Assembly (NCBI GenBank): GCA_034638255.1
Contig: JAWPGT010000007.1
Coordinates: forward strand, 744,001 to 808,000
Direction: 5' to 3'
DNA: 64,000 bases
Source: Coprinus comatus
Taxonomy: Eukaryota; Basidiomycota; Agaricomycetes; Agaricales; Agaricaceae
The notes under the pieces: model-generated
The model's input: the letters and a program-made list of their open reading frames with translations, nothing else
Told to the model about the DNA's origin: nothing
The model's database searches: none
In this document: positions 53,872-64,000 of the stretch, in pieces
How positions within the stretch are numbered: position 1 is the first letter of the stretch
How the letters are laid out: every line of letters begins with the position of its first letter
Made by a program: the position numbers and the translations under genes

Positions 53872-54892
53872 TTAGGTCTCATTTACCAAGTTGACATCAA
53901 CTTCAACCTGTAAAATGAAATTAAATATAATATTGCGAGGATGTGGGTCTGAGACATACTGATCCAAGCTCTTTCTCAATCTCAACAGCCAAAATATCGG
54001 AAAAAGTTTCCAAATCAGCCGCGGCTCTAGGACCGCAATTCGGACATTGGCGAGCTTTAGCAACAGCCTTCTCCCTCAAGTCAAACTTCTTAACAGCAAC
54101 ACCCCAAGGTTGTTGCCGAAGCACCGCAGCCACATCATGAATCCATTCGGTCCACCATTTGCGAGCATCCGGATAACCTGTATCCCGCCTCGTTCTTGCA
54201 ATACTTCCGGGACATCTCTGACAAACTATCCAAACCCAATCATCATCAAATTCCGTCAATGCAGGCTGCATCATAACTCTTGATGCAGCAACTTCACCAC
54301 AAATACGATGATATTGTTGTAATCGATGATATGAAGCTGCGGTGATGTATAGGAGTTCTTCAACAAATAAAGGACTCAACATCGGTTGACGGAGGGTATA
54401 TCTTGCCGCTGTTTTGGCTTCCGTGATCCAACCGAATCGACATGCAATAGCAAAGACACGAAGTGGTTGTGATTCCAAAAATCTTGCCTCCATTAAAGAT
54501 TTCATCGCAAATTTCTTTATTCCTTCCATTTCATATTTGTAAGCTGCTTGTGTTAATGCTTGTATTTCTTGTAGAGAAGACAGTCGGGGAAAATCGACTA
54601 GCGCGATTGGATAACAAAATTGTAAAAGGAGATGTAATGTTTGTTTATCTTCCGACATTTGAATGACCTGTGTTCCACCATCTTCATATTCTTCCGTGAA
54701 TGCGGGGGAATTAGGTTGAGGAAGAGTGAAGATCATGGCGAAAAAAGGAGATGCCAATGACAGGAAAAGTTGGAAAACTCGGAAGTCGACAGGTTCCTTG
54801 TCCGAGGAACGGAGAATGACATCGGCGTCGGGATGGTCGAAAGGCTCTGGCCCCATGATTGTTATCCTAGGTATCAGTGAAGGCGTGGCCAT
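53872..54892 (-). CDS. BTB/POZ domain protein
   Basis: Starts MATPSLIPRITIMG. The BTB domain reads FDHPDADVILRSSDKEPVDF, FRVFQLFLSLASPFFAMIF, then VIQMSEDKQTLHLLLQFCYP. The helical region after it (ALTQAAYKYEMEGIKKFAMK, VFAIACRFGWITEAKTAARY) is typical of BTB proteins expanded in agaricomycetes. A C-terminal Cys pair (CPNC) and WW pair follow. One intron near the 3' end (53887-53943 region) joins EIEKELGS to VEVDVNLVNET, with TAA at 53872-53874; without it the frame ends differently. Likely a Cul3 adaptor or a transcriptional regulator; substrate unknown. Confidence 0.85.
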
Positions 54893-55175
54893 CGTTGAGA
54901 ATGGAGAGTATCATCCGGACTACGTGTGTAAAGTTCTTGATCAGAGTCCTTCACATCACGGGAGTGCCTCGAGGCCACCCCATTAATGCTATCACTTGGC
55001 CTACGCAATAATTCAGTCATGAATTGAAATCTTAATCGGGCACAGTGAATATGAAAAAAAATGATGATTGCAATGCTAATGTTGTACATGTACTAATGCG
55101 AAAAACTAATCCAATGATAACCTCCGAATAACAGGCAGAATAAATAGAAAATCGGTCGAAAAGAAAAATGACAGT

Positions 55176-56180
55176 TCAAGTATCCACCACTGTTTCATCC
55201 TCACCCATCGGCAGGGAAGGACATGCGAGACCAGCGCCGTCAGGTAGAAGTGTTGTAATCTTATTTGGAGCTTCAGCCTTCGGGCGTTTGATCTGGCAGA
55301 CATCCCCTGGGTCGTCATCTGACCGAGGGCGCTTAGAGGGTCTGTTCCATGTTTCGTTGGAATGAGATCTCGAGAAGTATGATGATTGAGACGCTGAGGT
55401 CGTTGCTTGCAATAAAAGTGGCCGCAATTGATCCATCACCGATAGATCGGACAATGGCGGATTTGATCCGGGCTTGTGTGAGGATGATTGCCTATGCAGC
55501 AGCATTTGGAAAGCAAACCTGAGATAGAAGTTTTCATCAGCCGAAGGTTTTCCGAGAGGTAACATCACATCGAACTTACTGCTGTTGTTGATGTCGGTTT
55601 TTGAGTTTCAGGTATTCTCTGTGCAAAGCATCACGCTGCTGAGCAACTTGCGTAGTCTGGTCACGGGCGAGCCTAGATAATTCTAGGAGGCCTAGTGTGG
55701 ATGCGGAATGGACTTCCGCTCGCTTCCGCCACATGAAGCAGTTGTGCTTCAATGCGTCATTTTCTGCCTTCAGTCGATTAATTTCTCGTTCAAGTTCGGG
55801 TTCTTTTTCGGAGGAGGGTGTGGATTTATTGGTGTTTGATAGGTTAAGGTATACTTTTCTGATACTGGGCGTCAGGTGTGGTCGAAGATGAGGAGGCACA
55901 GTAGCCAGGTCGATAGGAGCTGGCAAAGGCAAAGGTTTATACATCGATGTATGGGTCAAAAATAGTATCGTACCCAAGTGATATTGGGAACGGCATGTTG
56001 GACATGTATGAACAGTGGAGAAAGGTTGAATAGCTTGTACAGCTCTCTTGAGACATTCCTGGCAGAAAATATGCCCTACGGATAAAGGTGAGGGAATGAT
56101 TTAATGAGATAAAATAAATGCGAACCACAAGGTAAGGATACTGGAGTTTGCAAGTCTTCAAGGCAGATATAACAGGACAT
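55176..56180 (-). CDS. RING-finger protein with coiled coil
   Basis: ATG at 56178-56180. The C3HC4 RING is rebuilt across the first intron: CYICLEDLQTPVSLPCGHIF, CQECLKRA, HTCPTCRSQY, so it is probably a ubiquitin E3 ligase. A Pro-rich linker follows, then a coiled coil (EPELEREINRLKAENDALKH; RDALHREYLKLKNRHQQQ). The tail carries a basic patch (RPSKRPRSDD) that may be a nuclear signal and ends GEDETVVDT. Three short introns. The family beyond RING is not recognised. It is divergent from RPL11, with about 1.1 kb between. Confidence 0.85.
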
Positions 56181-57270
56181 TGTGGTGGAGAGGTAAGTTA
56201 GAAAAGGTGTAATTAGTGGCGAGGCTTATATACTGCAATATCATTCAAGAGACTGTTTGTAGATTTGTCAAGCGATAGTCTTGTGTACGTGACTTTGAGT
56301 GAATTCTGGTTCAGGCTGGAGGCCATGCCGAAAATATGAGCAATAAGCGAACCATCCGGAAACATTAAAGCCGACACGATTTGTTCGAGCGATCTTGACT
56401 TCGCAGAGCTGGTTCAAGTAAAATCAGGGTCGAGATGTCGGAGTCTTTGAAAGACCGTGTTGAGACCTCAAGAGGCGCTTCCAGATTCGGTAAGGATGGT
56501 ACAATTTGGGTGAATATAGATATCGAACTCCTTAACCGCGGCTAGGAGTCATGCGTGGAGTTCACGTTTGTTTGCTGCAACGGCTAGAACCTCATAAAAA
56601 GGTCGACCGACAACCGTCGCAGCGGGGCTCGTCCAGAACTCGAGTGGATGTTAGCGAGCCTCTGCAGCTCCTACCAGGCACATAGTGGGTTGAACAGACA
56701 TAATATGTTCCTCAATCTAATGACGTCCCTTGAGATCTTCCACGATCGCCCCTAAACTGGGAAATTTTAAAACTGGCTCGGCTGGGCACGGAAAAGTTTT
56801 GTGTCCGACAGGGTGAGAAGGGGCATAGTCCGTTTCGAAGACGAAGTGGGCTTGGTTACACATTACTATTGCAGGTGCGCAACGTGATCGAAGAGACCAA
56901 TTCAAATCGAGCTGTGAGGCTGCGGGGCATTGCAACAGGAGAGGGTGATGATAGGGATCAGGGAGGCGGCAGGACCGCCCAAACACGACGCTCTTGGATT
57001 TCTCGCATAACGGATCTGCCAGAAGAAGGTTAAGTTGCACACGATATAAAAATATTGTCTCATGTTGGACCCTGTCGAAGCACAACCGACGTGAGAAACA
57101 GAGCCTGAGGTGGAAGTTCAAAACCACGTGAGATTCCTTCGGCAGATTGCGTGATGGGCGTGTGTAGTACCAAAATTAAGGTTTCAGCCACTGACGGCGC
57201 GGCATCCAGGCAAGGAGGTATAACTCTTCGCAAGGTAAGAGAACAGTGACAAGCCACCAACGTCGACAAA
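56181..57270. promoter_or_regulatory. Divergent intergenic region upstream of RPL11
   Basis: A 1.09 kb region, long for this window, between a RING gene and RPL11. It is less AT-rich than other gaps. I see no protein, tRNA or snoRNA I could defend; the 136-codon minus frame 56717-57127 looks like a chance frame. Upstream snoRNA-type transcripts cannot be excluded. Confidence 0.45.
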
Positions 57271-57973
57271 ATGGTGAGTGTGTTCAGGATCTGTGAGGGC
57301 CGTACAGTGTGAATTTATGTCGTTATTATGCTCCTAGGCCGACCAAAAGACGACACCCACCAACCCTATGAGGGAGCCTCGCATTGACAAGCTTGTGATC
57401 AGTATGTTCGAAGATCTGAAAGCGGTGGCTCGCAAAAGAAGGCTAATGCGTTGACTCTAGACATCTCCGTTGGTGAATCTGGTGATCGTTTGACCCGTGC
57501 TTCCAAGGTCTTGGAACAACTCACCGGTCAAACCCCCGTTACCTCAAAAGCCCGCTACACCGTCCGAACATTCGGTATCCGTCGTAACGAGAAGATCGCT
57601 GTCCATGTCACCATCCGTGGACCCAAGGCTGAGGAGATCCTGGAGCGTGGTTTGAAGGTCAAGGAATACGAGCTGCGGCGTAGAAACTTCTCGGACACCG
57701 GAAACTTCGGTTTCGGTATCCAGGAGCACATCGACTTGGGTGCCCGCTACGACCCCGGTATCGGTATCTTCGGTATGGATTTCTACGTCGTCATGGGCCG
57801 CCCCGGTGCCCGCGTCGCACGAAGGAAGTCTAAGAAGGCCCGTATTGGCTTCACCCACCGCATCAAAAAGGAGGATACGATGGCTTGGTTCAAGCAACGC
57901 TTCGATGGTATCATCCTCGTATGTATTTCAAGATTTGGTATTCTCATGTTTCTGACTTGTTGTGTAGAAATAA
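57271..57973 (+). CDS. RPL11: 60S ribosomal protein L11 (uL5)
   Basis: Large-subunit protein that binds 5S rRNA. Exon 1 is only the ATG (57271-57273), followed by an intron to 57337; exon 2 begins [20 protein letters not shown]. The uL5 core reads [44 protein letters not shown]-type basic blocks, [20 protein letters not shown] and [20 protein letters not shown]. It ends GIILK after the last intron, with TAA at 57971-57973. The open frame that seems to run to 58149 is retention of this last intron. Codons are strongly C-ending, like ATP1. Confidence 0.96.
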
Positions 57974-58171
57974 ACGCATCGCCCCACCTGCATCTCTCTT
58001 GTGTCACTCATGCTCTCTATGTCATCTATACTCTATGCATGTGTAACGTATGCACCCCCTTGAACGGAATCTCCTTTTGTCTCGGCAGCACTGTAGCACG
58101 GATCTCAGTGAAGTTCATTGACTGTTTGATGTTACATATGAAGAAGTAATGCGATTGTAGAACATGCAAAA

Positions 58172-59523
58172 CTAGAATGTCCTCCGAATAGTGGTCTTTG
58201 GTCCGCATTGTATGGCAGTCGTCGGATGGCCCTTTCTGTCCAACTTCAACGGATTTTTTCCATCTTTTGAGCTGTTTCCTGGTTTTGTGAGCACCGATGG
58301 CTTTTTGTTGTTTATGTTCCAATTTGAGCGGAACCCTGGCCGGGGTATACCTTCGAATGCAAAATCATCGACATTGAGCCATGAATCATCTCCTGTTGAT
58401 GAGTATAATGGCGCTGGTTTGGAAAGTTTCATAGCCTCTCTCGGTGTATGTCGTGTTTCAACGGTAGGCTCGTCAACATCCTAGAAACCAAAGAAATTAG
58501 TTGCCGAGTATGTCTGAGAATAACTTCCGCTAACCATCAAAGAGTTTTGTAGTGCCGTAGCCAGGTGTTCCTTTTCTTGTAGTTGTGCGTTCAGTCCAGC
58601 AACTTGCTCCTTCAGCGTTTTCAACTTTCTTTCTCTTGTATCAGACTATGGTCAATCAGTGGTTTTGTCCGAATACCGGGTTAAGGGGCACGGTACGTAC
58701 TGCATATTTGTGACGGTCTAGAAGATCCTTCACTTTTTTATAATCTTGTTCCTTCGCTGCCAGGCTTTTTTTGGTATTTGTAAGTTTACCCTCGAGTACA
58801 GTGACCTGCTTTTGCGAAAGGCCCGCAGTGTCAACGGCCTGTAAGAACTTCTTCTCCAAGGCGACGTTGGATTTCCTAAGTTCCCTCGCTTCTTTTTCGC
58901 ATGCATCTAATTGTGAAGATTTCGTAGCAAGGTTTATGGTCAGATTCTGGTTGGTTACTTCGAGTTTGGCCACTTTTTTCCGGCTTTCTTCCATTTCTTC
59001 GAATAAAGGGGCAATACGATCACGAAAGTCGTCAATGGCTTTGAGTAATCGTTCCTATGTGACCTTGTGAATATGATATATGGCTAATTATACGCAAGGC
59101 TCACAGCTGTGTCGCCATCTACATTATTTACGACCTTGGATAGTTTGGTATGAGCATTTTTGACGCTTATCGTTTTACAATTCTTGTCCATTCGTGATAA
59201 ACCGTTGATAACCCGGTTCACAGAATTGGAGTCATGTATGATTGGTTGGAAAAGTAATATCTTGTGTGCATCCCTACGCAACCAATTTTCTCGACAATAT
59301 GGGCAGGGAATGCTTATGTTAGAACGTACGTATAGCTTGTCTACGCATGTTTCGCAAAAGCTATGTCCTGTAAAATCATTTATTAACAAAGTAGGGAAGG
59401 GAAGGAATGTGTATACAGAAGCTTTAAAGACTTACCGCAAGGAAAAATTCGGAAATCCTCGAATTTGAACTCTTCTCCAAAACATATTACACATTTCCCG
59501 CGTATTGTGAGTTCGGATGACAT
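58172..59523 (-). CDS. RING/coiled-coil protein resembling TRAIP
   Basis: ATG at 59521-59523. The N-terminal RING reads CVICFGEEF, FPCGHSFCETCVDKL and IPCPYCRENW. A long coiled coil follows (KVAKLEVTNQNLTINLATKS, LDACEKEARELRKSNVALEK, VTVLEGKLTNTKKSLAAKEQ). The C-terminal part ends KGHPTTAIQCGPKTTIRRTF. The layout (RING, coiled coil, basic tail) is like TRAIP, an E3 ligase that acts on stalled replisomes, but the same layout occurs in other fungal proteins; function not certain. About four introns, all in frame. Confidence 0.75.
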
Positions 59524-59729
59524 GAGTGTTGGAGGATAAAAGGGAGTGTGTGTTCAACGCGCGGATCCCTGCAGGGCTAACGCGTTTATTAATGACGCGA
59601 GCTCACGTGGAGCTTAGATATGATCATCTAAGGGCCTCTCATTAGGTCTCATTCGTTCAAGACTGTACAAATGTTTATGGAACATGTATCATTCACTAAA
59701 CTTGACAAAAGTAAATAGAAATAAGCCTT

Positions 59730-60538
59730 TCATTTATTCCCACCGAAAAATCGAACGCCATCTCCGTCAGTCATGGTAATAGTCTGCGCCCTACCAGCCT
59801 TCGCCAGTATCGATATCGCCTTCTTGAGTAAAGGAATAGGTAGATTCGAGAGTGGAGATTCCACAGGAGGATCAATAATCTCGTAGTAAGTCATGATCGT
59901 GTTCAATTGTCCTGTATCAGTCACCTGTTGGACGGTCATTGAGCAAAAACGGTCCGGTTTATACTTTTAGTCTTACATACCCAACGATGAAGCGCTTCGG
60001 CCCATTCCTCTGGTGACCTCCAATATATGAGGACAGCTCCAGCTTGCTTATTGGGTTCATATGCAGCAAAATCACGTTGTACCATTGCATCGAGAATAAC
60101 TGAAAGGTGAGAAGGTAATAGTCTGCCTGTTCATTGTGAAATGCGATAAAAGAGTTACTTGGGTAGTAGTTGTAACTCAAAACGTTTGAGCTCACGATTT
60201 ATCCGTTCATTGCGCAACACTTCAGCCCATTCACTGTCGCTAGTATCTGCGTCCTCCAGTTGCAGAATAAAGAGTTTACGATATCGGGCATATGCTAGTA
60301 TTAGCTTTATCCATTGGTCTATGAGAGTTCCTTGGGTAATTGTGTTGGGTTGTTGTCTGTGTGATATAATGAGGCTCCAGCTTTAGAACAGTTCAATATA
60401 GACGACTGACGTAAAGAATGGCGGTGCAGAGTGTATCGATGGTAGTAAAAAGCCTACAGCATATATGCGTCTGTAACCTTCACTTTTATCTATGCAGAGG
60501 GACGTACCAGAAGGTGTCTTGTGCGTTGTGAGTGCCAT
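59730..60538 (-). CDS. VPS25: ESCRT-II subunit VPS25
   Basis: VPS25 brings ESCRT-III (Vps20) to endosomes for multivesicular body sorting. Start at 60536-60538 (MALTTHKTPSGFLLPSIHSA after the first splice), then PPFFTQQPNTITQGTLIDQW. This has the PPFFT(x)QPN motif at the N-terminus of the family. It continues with LILAYARYRKLFILQLEDAD, EVLRNERINRELKRFELQLL, YWRSPEEWAEALHRWV and the C-terminal winged helix IMTYYEIIDPPVESPLSNLP, ending DGDGVRFFGGNK. About four introns; a complete protein of about 190 residues. Confidence 0.92.
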
Positions 60539-60892
60539 CTGTGGAATCAAGTTAGGGGCGTCGACATCACAAAATCAAAGTCCGCCCAAAAGTTTGTCAT
60601 CTCTAGTTTGTTCAGTGCTACCATGTTCAATATCAATATCAATATCTTTCAAGGTTTTGCCATGCATTTCTGCATCGACTGATCTGCCGCCTCAACACCG
60701 CTTCTCTTCAATACTCTGTCACCTGAATGCAACTCATGGTACACGAAAGCTTCTCAACTCCCACAACCTCGCATTCTTTCGTTTATTCGGCTACAGGCGG
60801 CCCGTCGATAGGGTTCGGAGCACACTCGAATGCACATACTAGGTCATTAATTCCTCCGGATGTGATCCTTCTTGACGATATAAGCGACATCT
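60539..60892. promoter_or_regulatory. Divergent intergenic region VPS25/GH35
   Basis: A 354 bp gap between divergent starts. The open frames here (60492-60842, 60727-60915) are chance frames. No gene seen. Confidence 0.5.
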
Positions 60893-63800
60893 ATGTCATT
60901 TCAAAGATTTATTGAGAAGCCCATACTATCCATGTTTGCCTTTCTCTGGAGCACCATCTTTCTGGTGCTTAGTTGTGCTTCTGCAAATCTACTTCCAAGA
61001 AACTCGACTGGTCTTACTGATACAGTAACTTGGGACTCTCATTCTCTATTCATCCATGGTCAACGTGTCTTTATTCTTTCCGCCGAATTTCATCCTTGGA
61101 GGTTACCTGGAAATCCTGATTTATGGGCTGATGTATTTCAGAAGATAAGATCAAATGGTTTCAATGCTGTTTCGTTTTATGTCAATTGGGCTGTTCATTA
61201 TCCGACTCCTGGTACCAATGGTGGTCAAGGTGATTTTGAGGAGGGAACGTATAGGGATATACAAAGATTCATTGACGAGGGTAAGAAGGCTGGTTTATGG
61301 TTGATCGCAAGGTTTGGTTCTTTAACTCTGTATCTCATGGTAACTTCCTTACCATTATAATACAGACCTGGGCCATATATAAGTGAGCACGAATGTACAC
61401 GCCTTCTTATTTCGACACGCTGATCTTTGTAGACGGAGAAACTACCGGTGGAGGTTTTCCTGGTTGGGTAGGTAACGTAGCAGGAAGTTTGAGGACACAT
61501 AATCTCAATTATCAAGCAGGCAAGTTACTTGATCCGTTTGGACACGCGATGAATCATTAACTCTTGAAATGATAGCATGGACACCATATATGACTTCCAT
61601 CACGAAGATTATAGCAAGAAATCAAATCACAAATGACGGTCCAAGTGCGTTAAACCTCAAAGCTAGGTTTATCAGTCTCTAGTACATATTTCTAACTAAA
61701 AGTCCGCGCATATAGTCATCCTTGTACAAGCTGAGAATGAATATAGTGCCAGTGCGAACAATAATATCTATATGCAAGCCATTATCGACTTATATCACGC
61801 CAATGGCATTGTTGTTCGTGAGTCTGCTGACTATTTCATCAAGGTTGATTTGATTCATAGGAGACTAGCCATAATCCACAATGACCAACACGCTGGTCAA
61901 GCTGGAAACTTCTCTCCTGACCGACCTGGCACCCACGTCGACATATACTGGTGAATCCTTTATTTTACCATTTACTGAAAAACACCTTAAACTAATCAAG
62001 CCAACCCCAAGTGGTGACACATATCCACAAGGACAGAACAGTTGGAGTCAAGTTCAGGCTGTATACTATTCTAATCATGTAGCGGCATCACCAAGTAATC
62101 CTCTTTGCTTGGCAGAAGTTAATATTTAGTTTTCATCTTTTGTTTTGATGTGGCTCATTGATGAACTAGTTCGGTGGTGGGTTCCTTCTTGGATGGAACT
62201 CTATTGCTACTCGAGGTGGGACTGGATATGAAAAGTACTGTAAGCTTCAATGTTTTGCGGCATTGCCGAGTGATATACGTGTTCATGTTCTTTTTTATGT
62301 AGCGAATGATCTTACTAGCGCTACTTTCGGTACGCCCCAGTCATGATGCAGGATATGTGGCGCTGAGAAGTTGATCATCATCTTAGAGAATATTTTTTAC
62401 AAGGACGCATAGTATGTATTCCTATTCCTGTCATCCTATCATAAGTTTCAGCAATTTACTGGTGATGGGTAGCGCCCAGACCACAACCATTTTTAGTACG
62501 CCTACTGCAATTTTTAATCAGCTGTCATTGATTCCGAAATGCAAACACTTATTTAGACGTGTACAGTAAGTAACCTGGCTTACATCTTAATTTCAGAATT
62601 GACATGACACGCGGCTGCACGCGGTCATAGTGCTTTTCGGTGGCACCAACTGGGGTCAAACCTTGGAACCAACCGTTTACTCATCATATGATTACGGAGG
62701 AGGCATCAATGAAAACCGGGTTGCATTGCCCAAAATGAACGAGATGCGTTTACAGGGCTTATTCCTCAGGGTTTCCCGGGATTTATTGGGCGCGGATCTG
62801 ATTGCTAATGGGACCAACTACACAACATCATCCTTAATTTATACAGCAGAACTGCGTAATCAGAACACGGGAGCGGCATTTTACTTCGTCCGACATAGTA
62901 CTTCAGCGTAAGTTTCAACACATGGTTGAGTCCTATCATTAGACATAGTCTAATTGGTTTTTCTTTTTAAACATGGAAAAGATCAACCGCTTTGACGACG
63001 ACGCGGCTCACTGTTCGCACATCTGCCGGAACTCTATTGATTCCAAAGACCGGTGAAATCACTTTCAATGGCCGAGAAAGCAAGTTCATAGTCACGGATT
63101 ATGTATTCGGGGTTAGTCAAACAAAGCTTCTATACTCAACTGCCGAGTATGTCATTTGAGAATTTGATGCTCGCTTATGTTTTCTCACTAAGCAAATTTG
63201 ATTTAGAATCATGACATGGACGACGTATGTTTCTATTTTTAGAATACCGACCACATCGTTCTCATGAGATTTAACAGTATTGATAATGTAGACTATCTGG
63301 TTCTATATGCTCCTGCAGGTCAAACTGGGGAAACTGTCATTCCGTTCTCTTCGTCCCCGTCGGTATCGTCAGCACCGAACGTTTCATCATCTTTTGCAAA
63401 TGGACTTTTGACTTTGCATTATACCTTGGATGGAATCCAAACAGTAACAATAACATCTGGAAACACTAAGATAGCTGTTGTGCTTATGGATAAAGCGACT
63501 GCTAATAATTGGCATGCTCCAGTAATCGCAAATACCGGCCCATTCGGGAATTTCTTCTCTGTCGGTTCGAATTCGACTGTTCTTGTTGGTGGACCATATG
63601 TTCTTAGAGATGCAAGTATCTCGGGAAATACTTTATCTTTGGTACGCACAAATTCAAATTCATCTCAACTTCCCAAAATCCAACCCCTTCATAATATATA
63701 GCACGGAGATCTAAATGGAACAACGACTGTTGAGTTTATTGCTCCAATAGCAGTGACTGCTTTGGTATGGAACGGGGTCCAACGTACAGTTACTCGGACA

Positions 63801-64000
63801 TCAAGAGGAAGTTTCACAGCAACAGTAAATGGGGCTGGTCCGATGCCTACCCTCCCCGTTCTACGGGATTGGAAGGTTATGGGAAGGTATGTGTTTGTCA
63901 TCTTTGGACGTCCTATTATCATCTATTTTTATTTTCAATTAAACGTTTGCTTACGTTCAACCTAGTTTACCGGAAATAAACCCAGATTTTGATGATAATG
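60893..64000 (+). CDS. Beta-galactosidase, GH35 (3' end outside window)
   Basis: Secreted enzyme that hydrolyses terminal beta-galactose. A hydrophobic signal segment lies near the start ([20 protein letters not shown]). The GH35 barrel reads [37 protein letters not shown] after two introns, [10 protein letters not shown] (acid/base Glu), [35 protein letters not shown] (likely nucleophile Glu) and [13 protein letters not shown], then [13 protein letters not shown]. The beta-sandwich region follows ([20 protein letters not shown]). Many short introns, including a GC-AG intron and a 9-base exon. The locus looks broken at 62.3-62.65 kb only if these are missed. The gene continues past 64000. Confidence 0.93.
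61520..61575 (+). other. GC-AG intron in GH35 gene
   Basis: Donor GCAAGT, acceptor ATGATAG, 56 bases. It joins NLNYQA to AWTPYMTS in frame. The nearest GT donor leads to a different frame with an early stop. Confidence 0.75.
62557..62565 (+). other. 9-base microexon in GH35 gene
   Basis: ACGTGTACA is flanked by an acceptor (ATTTAG) and a donor (GTAAGT). It joins TTTIF to MLFGGTNWG as [17 protein letters not shown], which fits GH35 around the conserved GGTNWG. Confidence 0.75.

Noticed and set aside
56717..57127. 136-codon minus-strand open frame upstream of RPL11
   Set aside because: No domain, no splice partners, biased composition; best explained as a chance frame in an intergenic region.
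57451..58149. Long open frame extending RPL11 to 58149
   Set aside because: It reads through the last intron; the donor GTATGT after ATCCTC and acceptor TGTGTAG give the normal RPL11 end at 57973.
61230..62640. GH35 gene looks interrupted by stops
   Set aside because: All interruptions are removed by introns with good borders, including a GC-AG intron and a 9-base exon; the family sequence is continuous.

Overview
The window is nuclear DNA of a filamentous basidiomycete, most likely an agaricomycete. The genes are densely packed on both strands and cut by many introns of about 45-70 bp, often with a CTAAC/CTRAY-like branch point. One locus matches DUF6533, a membrane-protein family I know only from basidiomycetes. 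I see no bacterial-style operons, no rRNA or tRNA gene, no CRISPR array and no intact transposon.

Layout. 1-6.6 kb: the 3' part of a giant gene joining a VLIG-like GTPase domain, a long Cys/His-rich region and a C-terminal von Willebrand A domain. 7.8-12.1 kb: a ZIP zinc transporter, a ZNHIT2-type HIT zinc-finger protein and an F-box-like/nucleotidyltransferase-like protein. 12.2-21.1 kb: class I alpha-mannosidase (GH47), glycerol kinase and an AP180-type clathrin adaptor with NPF motifs, Ark/Prk-kinase-type motifs and polyglutamine. 21.1-23.6 kb: a gene-poor gap. 23.6-31.4 kb: an EEF1AKMT4-like methyltransferase, NDUFAF7 and MMS19. 31.9-36.9 kb: two unrecognised genes and an F-box protein. 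37.6-45.2 kb: PRP40, mitochondrial ribosomal protein bL21m, ATP synthase alpha and gamma-glutamyl phosphate reductase. 45.4-50.3 kb: a NASP/Hif1-like histone chaperone and a possibly decayed DUF6533 gene. 51.3-61 kb: a serine carboxypeptidase, a BTB protein, two RING/coiled-coil proteins flanking RPL11, and the ESCRT-II subunit VPS25. 60.9-64 kb: the 5' part of a GH35 beta-galactosidase running off the right edge.

Most genes are housekeeping. Recurrent themes are mitochondria (ATP1, bL21m, NDUFAF7), iron-sulfur protein maturation (MMS19), RNP and splicing assembly (ZNHIT2, PRP40), endocytosis and sorting (AP180, VPS25), and ubiquitin adaptors (two F-box, one BTB, two RING proteins). Several pairs are head-to-head with very short shared promoters; MMS19 and NDUFAF7 start codons are 23 bp apart.

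Two points deserve most attention. First, the VLIG-like GTPase/Cys-rich/VWA protein, with intact P-loop and MIDAS, is the best candidate for an undescribed system. Second, at least six otherwise conserved genes each carry one apparent single-base frameshift, usually at a short homopolymer or repeat. That pattern points to residual assembly indels rather than gene decay, and it affects how the gene models here should be read. ATP1 and RPL11 stand out by strongly C-ending codon use. All splice models were made by eye from splice consensus and protein-family continuity.
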